Source: Streptomyces sp. AC512_CC834 (GTDB taxonomy: Bacteria > Actinomycetota > Actinomycetes > Streptomycetales > Streptomycetaceae). From it: a stretch of 64,000 nt of DNA. The stretch lies in NCBI RefSeq assembly GCF_019049325.1, contig NZ_JAGMUO010000017.1, positions 62,001 to 126,000 on the forward strand, read 5' to 3'. Below the pieces are notes generated by a model. It had not been told where the DNA came from, did no database searches, and saw nothing but the letters and a program-made list of their open reading frames with translations. Shown one piece after another: positions 60,428 to 64,000 of this stretch. Within the stretch, counting starts at the first letter, position 1; every line of letters begins with the position of its first letter. Made by a program: the position numbers and the translations under genes.

Positions 60428-61909
60428 TCAGCCGGAGTGTGGTTCGGCCGGGCAGGCGAGGTCGGTGCGTGGGCGCTCCCCGGTGACCAGGAAGTGCGTC
60501 GTCGCGTCGTTGAGGCACCGGTTCTTCAGGAAGAGGTAGGCGAGGTGCCCGCCCTGGTCCGCGGTGATCATCCGGGCCCGCTCACCGAAGGCCGCGCGCA
60601 GCGCACGGGCGCCGGACAGCGGCGTCGACGGGTCGCGCAGGTTCTGCACGATCAGCACGTTCGACGGCCCCCGGTCGGTGATCTTCACCGGGGGCTCGAG
60701 CGGCTCCGTCGGCCAGAACGCGCAGGGCCAGATGTTCGCCGCCGCCGCGCCGAACATCGGGTGGCGGGCCCGGTCGACCTCGACGTTGCGCTGGTACGTG
60801 GCGACCGACTCCGGCCAGTCGCGGTCGTTGCAGAGCACCGCGAGCTGGGAGGCGACGGCGTTGTCGGCCGGCTGCCTGGGCGGCGCCGACGGGGACGCCG
60901 GCGGGAGGGGCCCTCCGGTCTCGACGGCACGCCAGATCTCGGCCAGTTCGGGCAGCCACTGGTCCAGGTAGAGCTTCTCGAACGTGACCTTGCGGAACCG
61001 CTTGCCGTCGAAGCCGTCCGGCCTCGGCTCCGCGTCCAGCCGGGCGGCGATCTCGAAGTACTTCGCCCTGATCTTCTCCGCCGAGGTCCCGAAGCCGTAC
61101 TCCGGATGCTCGGACAGGAACTTCGCGAAGTCCGGGAACCTGTCCTCGACCCCCTCCCCGAAGCCGCGGGAGGCCGACGGCCCACTGCCCTTGGGGCCCA
61201 TCGCACTGTCGAGGACGATCCGGTCGCTGCGGCGCGGGAACAGCGTGGTGTAGACCGCACCGAGATAGGTGCCGTAGGAGATGCCGAGGTAGGAGATCTT
61301 CGGCTCGCCCAGCGCCGCGCGGATCCGGTCCATGTCCCGCGCGGTGTTCGCCGTGCTGATGTACGGCAGCAGCGGCGCCGTCGCCGCGGATCCGCACTTC
61401 TGGGCGACCCCGGCCGCGTACTCGGCCTGCTCGGCGACGTCGGCCGAGTCCAGCGCGTACTCCGGGATGTTCGACGTCGCCGTCGCCTCACCCTCCAGGC
61501 CGCAGGTCACCGGGGTGCTGTGGCCGACCCCGCGCGGATCGAAACCGATCACGTCGTAGGTGTCAAGGACGCTCTGCGGCACGCCGTAGTACTTCAGCAC
61601 CAACGGGTAGTTCAGGCCCGGTTCGCCCGGCCCGCCCGCGTTCGTCAGCAGCACGCCGCGGCGCTTGTGCGGGTGGGGACTGGCCATCCGCGTGATCGCG
61701 AGCTCGATCTTCTCGCCCTCGGGCTCGGCGTAGTCCAGCGGCACCTTGAGCGTGCCGCACTCCAGTCCCGGCAGCGAGGTGCCGTCCGGGCATTCACCCC
61801 AGCTCACCTGCTCGGGCGACGCGCTCGGCGCCGTTTGTGCCGAGGCCCCCTGCCCGGCGAGCAGCGCCACCATGACGGTGGCGAGGACGGCGACGAAGAG
61901 TTTTCGCAT
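60428..61909 (-). CDS. Secreted alpha/beta hydrolase, tripeptidyl aminopeptidase family
   Basis: 493 residues. Signal peptide MRKLFVAVLATVMVALLAGQGASA. The hydrolase core has GVLLTNAGGPGEPGLNY (oxyanion loop), YDVIGFDPRGVGHST, GISYGTYLGAVYTTLFP (nucleophile Ser), then VLIVQNLRDPSTPLSGA (Asp) and DQGGHLAYLF (His). This is the Tap/SlpD group of Streptomyces, which releases tripeptides or processes secreted peptides. ATG start at 61909. The nearest upstream gene encodes a small membrane protein in the same orientation, 39 bp away. Confidence 0.94.
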   Translation of the reverse strand: MRKLFVAVLATVMVALLAGQGASAQTAPSASPEQVSWGECPDGTSLPGLECGTLKVPLDYAEPEGEKIELAITRMASPHPHKRRGVLLTNAGGPGEPGLNYPLVLKYYGVPQSVLDTYDVIGFDPRGVGHSTPVTCGLEGEATATSNIPEYALDSADVAEQAEYAAGVAQKCGSAATAPLLPYISTANTARDMDRIRAALGEPKISYLGISYGTYLGAVYTTLFPRRSDRIVLDSAMGPKGSGPSASRGFGEGVEDRFPDFAKFLSEHPEYGFGTSAEKIRAKYFEIAARLDAEPRPDGFDGKRFRKVTFEKLYLDQWLPELAEIWRAVETGGPLPPASPSAPPRQPADNAVASQLAVLCNDRDWPESVATYQRNVEVDRARHPMFGAAAANIWPCAFWPTEPLEPPVKITDRGPSNVLIVQNLRDPSTPLSGARALRAAFGERARMITADQGGHLAYLFLKNRCLNDATTHFLVTGERPRTDLACPAEPHSG

Positions 61910-61948
61910 GCGGTACTCCGTAAGTTGTTGGGCGGCGACACAGCGGGG

Positions 61949-62605
61949 TCAGCCCGCCGCGCCGTCGAGCAGCCGGCTGTAGCGCAGCCGCAGGGCCCGT
62001 TCCGTGCTGGCCGTCACGGTGATGAGCCCGAGCACGGTGTTGCCCCAGGCCGGCAGGTCGACGGGCGAGGTGAACGTCCCGACGTGCCGGGAGATGCCGG
62101 GCGACGCGGTGAGCTGTTCGGCGAGCTGCGCGACGAGGACGAACAGGGCGACGACGAGCACGCTCGAAGAGAGGAAACCGGTCCCGCGGCTCAGCGCGGG
62201 GTGCTTGCGCTCGAAGTGCGCGCGGCGACCCTCGGCGGAGTCGCGGTCCGGGACGAGTTGGTACTCGGCGCCGTCCGCCGTGACGTAGTGGCAGCGCTTG
62301 AGTCCGAACGCGCTCTTCCGCACTTCGACGGCGCCGCCCGGGACGGGGAAGACGGCGGGGAGCCTGGACCGGGCGTGTTGTCGGTCGTCCAGATACAGGT
62401 GCGCCGTGACGTGGCCGGACGAATCGGTCTTGCCGTGCCTGACGTCGACGGCGTACACCGCCTGCCGTCCGTCGCCGTCGTCCGGCAGCCGGAGGTAGAA
62501 CAGGGCGCGGAAGGTCATCTGCCACCAGCGGAACCGCTTCAGCGCTCGTCCGTCGCCGGGCGTGACCCGCTTCAGGGCCCTGCGACGCCGTGTGTCCTCG
62601 AACAT
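61949..62605 (-). CDS. Membrane protein of unknown function
   Basis: 218 residues starting MFEDTRRRRALKRV at an ATG, basic at the N-terminus; no known domain. Two hydrophobic helices are near the C-terminus (SSSVLVVALFVLVAQLAEQLTA and LPAWGNTVLGLITVTAST). The central part is beta-rich (RALFYLRLPDDGDGRQAVYAVDVRHGK..., AVFPVPGGAVEVRKSAFGLKRCHYVTADG). Probably a cytoplasmic domain anchored by a C-terminal hairpin. It reads in the same direction as the hydrolase gene. Confidence 0.75.
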   Translation of the reverse strand: MFEDTRRRRALKRVTPGDGRALKRFRWWQMTFRALFYLRLPDDGDGRQAVYAVDVRHGKTDSSGHVTAHLYLDDRQHARSRLPAVFPVPGGAVEVRKSAFGLKRCHYVTADGAEYQLVPDRDSAEGRRAHFERKHPALSRGTGFLSSSVLVVALFVLVAQLAEQLTASPGISRHVGTFTSPVDLPAWGNTVLGLITVTASTERALRLRYSRLLDGAAG

Positions 62606-62796
62606 GCCTGCCACTCCCTCCGCCGGCCCGGATGTCCCGGCACCCGAACGAGTCTGTCGGCGCGGTGCGGCCGTGACGTCAGCCCGGCGGACCGAGCCGT
62701 CCCCGACCCAGGGCGAGGTGGTGATTCGACTTGGGTCGAAGGCGTATCGGCCTGTGGTCTGACCCGTCGGGCGCACGGTTTCGCGACAATGGCCGG

Positions 62797-63999
62797 GTGA
62801 ACATCGACCTCGCCCCACGACTCGGGTGGTGGCAGCAGACCTGGCGGCTGACGGCGGCCGCGGCCGTGGGCTCAGTGGCCTGGCTCGCCACCGGTGTGCT
62901 GCTCGCGCGGGAGCACCCGGCCGGACCGGGCTCCTGGTTCCTCGTCGGGGATCCGCTGGTGGCCCTCGGCTGCCTGACGGCGCTGCTGTGGCGGCGGAGA
63001 CTCCCGCTCGCCGTCGCCACGGCGGTCACGATCGCCTCGGCCGCGTCGACGCTCGCCACCGGCGCCGCGCTCGTGGCCCTGGGGTCGGTCGCCACCCGTC
63101 GGCGCCCGGTGGAGACCGGTGTCGTCGTGGTGGCCTACGTGGCCGCGTCGCAGTTCGCCGTCGCGTTCTACTCGGTCGCCAGCCCGCCCGACTCGTGGTG
63201 GATCCGGCTGTCGTTCCCGGCACTGACCGCGGGCATCGCGGTGGCCGTGGGCACGGCCGTCGGCGCGCGGCGGGTCGAAGTGCGGTCCCTGCGGGAGCGG
63301 GCGGAGAGCGCGGAACGGGAACAGACCGCGCGAGCCGCGCAGGCGCGGGCCCTGGAACGCAACCGGATCGCCCGCGAGATGCACGACGTGCTCGCGCACC
63401 GGATCTCCCTGGTCGCCATGCAGGCCGGAGTGCTGGATCACCGCGGCGACCTCGGGGCCGAGGAGAGCCGCGTGCTGGTCCGCGGCATCGCCGAGGGCTC
63501 CCACCAGGCGTTGGAGGAACTGCGGGACGTCCTCGGTGTGCTCCGGGCCGACCCGGGTGTGCCGGAACCGCCCCAGCCCTCCATCGAGCGCATCCCCGAC
63601 CTGGTGGCCGACGCCCGCACCTCCGGGCTGGACGTCACGCTCACCACGACCGTGACGGGCACCCCGCCCGACGTCGCCGGACGGACCTGCTACCGGGTCG
63701 TCCAGGAAGGACTGACCAACGCCGCCAAACACGCCCCCGGCGCCCGCGTCCACATCACCCTGGAGGGAGAGACGGGCGGCGAACTCGGTGTCGGCGTCCG
63801 CAATTCCCCGGCCACCGCGACGGCCGCGACGGCCGCGACGACCGCACACCCACCGGCGTCGGGATTCGGCCTGCTCGGCCTCACCGAACGGGTCGACCTG
63901 GCCGGCGGCAGCCTCAGCCACCACCCCGCACCCGACCACGGATACGTCCTCACCGCACAACTGCCCTGGCCGAACCCCACCCACGAAAAGAGAACCTGA
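62797..63999 (+). CDS. Two-component sensor histidine kinase (NarL-type, HisKA_3)
   Basis: 400 residues. N-terminal half with five or six membrane helices. Coiled segment VEVRSLRERAESAEREQTARAAQARALERNRIAREMHDVLAHRISLVAMQAGVLDH with the phosphoacceptor His in REMHDVLAH, and a HATPase with CYRVVQEGLTNAAKHAPGA and GFGLLGLTERVDLAGG. The Ala/Thr repeat TATAATAATTAHP interrupts the ATP lid. GTG start. The stop is at the window's last bases; the response regulator gene is expected directly downstream. Confidence 0.95.
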   Translation: MNIDLAPRLGWWQQTWRLTAAAAVGSVAWLATGVLLAREHPAGPGSWFLVGDPLVALGCLTALLWRRRLPLAVATAVTIASAASTLATGAALVALGSVATRRRPVETGVVVVAYVAASQFAVAFYSVASPPDSWWIRLSFPALTAGIAVAVGTAVGARRVEVRSLRERAESAEREQTARAAQARALERNRIAREMHDVLAHRISLVAMQAGVLDHRGDLGAEESRVLVRGIAEGSHQALEELRDVLGVLRADPGVPEPPQPSIERIPDLVADARTSGLDVTLTTTVTGTPPDVAGRTCYRVVQEGLTNAAKHAPGARVHITLEGETGGELGVGVRNSPATATAATAATTAHPPASGFGLLGLTERVDLAGGSLSHHPAPDHGYVLTAQLPWPNPTHEKRT

Positions 64000-64000
64000 G

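Noticed and set aside
59240-62800. 1186-codon plus-strand frame over the ABC and hydrolase genes
   Set aside because: Spans several well-supported minus-strand genes and shows only composition-driven sequence.

Overview
This is a chromosomal segment of a Streptomyces, or a very close relative. Evidence: very high G+C with strong third-position GC, many GTG starts, densely packed genes, two Scr1-type HTH/DUF397 modules, a BTAD-NB-ARC regulator, F420 enzymes, and a xylanase-acetylxylan esterase pair that I recognise as closely matching XlnB/AxeA of the S. lividans/S. coelicolor group. No rRNA, canonical tRNA, prophage or CRISPR array is visible.

Layout. 1-5.2 kb: the tail of one anti-sigma gene, a paralogous ECF sigma/anti-sigma pair, a hemerythrin-like protein, an SDR, an LLM flavin oxidoreductase, then a decayed patch of transposase and NDH-2 fragments. 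5.2-11.3 kb: an MMPL exporter, a NarL-type two-component pair and a transmembrane Ser/Thr kinase. 11.3-12.4 kb is gene-poor with a DUF397 relic, followed by a DHA2-type MFS exporter. 14.0-17.5 kb: DUF397/Scr1-HTH (frameshifted)/HATPase module, a NucA/NucB nuclease fragment with a convergent partner gene, and an orphan ribbon-helix-helix antitoxin. 17.7-21 kb: a second Ser/Thr kinase and an LLM enzyme. 21.3-23.4 kb: xlnB-axeA. 23.5-24.6 kb: an unrecognised protein followed by a highly structured RNA region that folds as a circularly permuted tRNA. 24.6-38.5 kb: housekeeping and accessory genes (MazG-like, DoxX, SDR, PhoD-like, Gfo/Idh, Bcr-type exporter, serine hydrolase, Rsm22, orphan response regulator, CPBP protease, TetR, prim-pol, lipoprotein). 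38.6-45 kb: heme uptake locus hmuTUV with two HtaA-type surface proteins transcribed divergently from an iron box. 45.1-49.5 kb: PhzF-like protein, an intact DUF397/Scr1/HATPase module, and an AAA ATPase + DUF4276 (TOPRIM-like) pair that looks like a split OLD/PARIS-like defence module. 49.5-54 kb: heme oxygenase with its own iron box, methionine aminopeptidase, F420:NADPH reductase, site-2 protease. 54.2-64 kb: a 1390-residue BTAD regulator with a very long repetitive linker, a DrrAB-type ABC exporter, a secreted alpha/beta hydrolase and a histidine kinase whose partner regulator should lie just past the window.

How the parts work together. The heme genes form one iron-regulated unit: surface HtaA proteins capture heme, HmuTUV imports it, and the separate iron-box-preceded heme oxygenase probably degrades it. 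XlnB and AxeA cooperate on acetylated xylan and share a nearly identical CBM2. The F420 reductase can supply reduced cofactor to the LLM enzymes.

The most unusual feature is the permuted tRNA-like RNA at about 24.43-24.62 kb, which resembles the tRNA-mimic module of bacterial Y RNAs (YrlA) although no Ro60/Rsr gene lies in the window. A second window-wide pattern is in-frame 9-bp (or 12-bp) tandem repeats placed at the ends or beginnings of genes.
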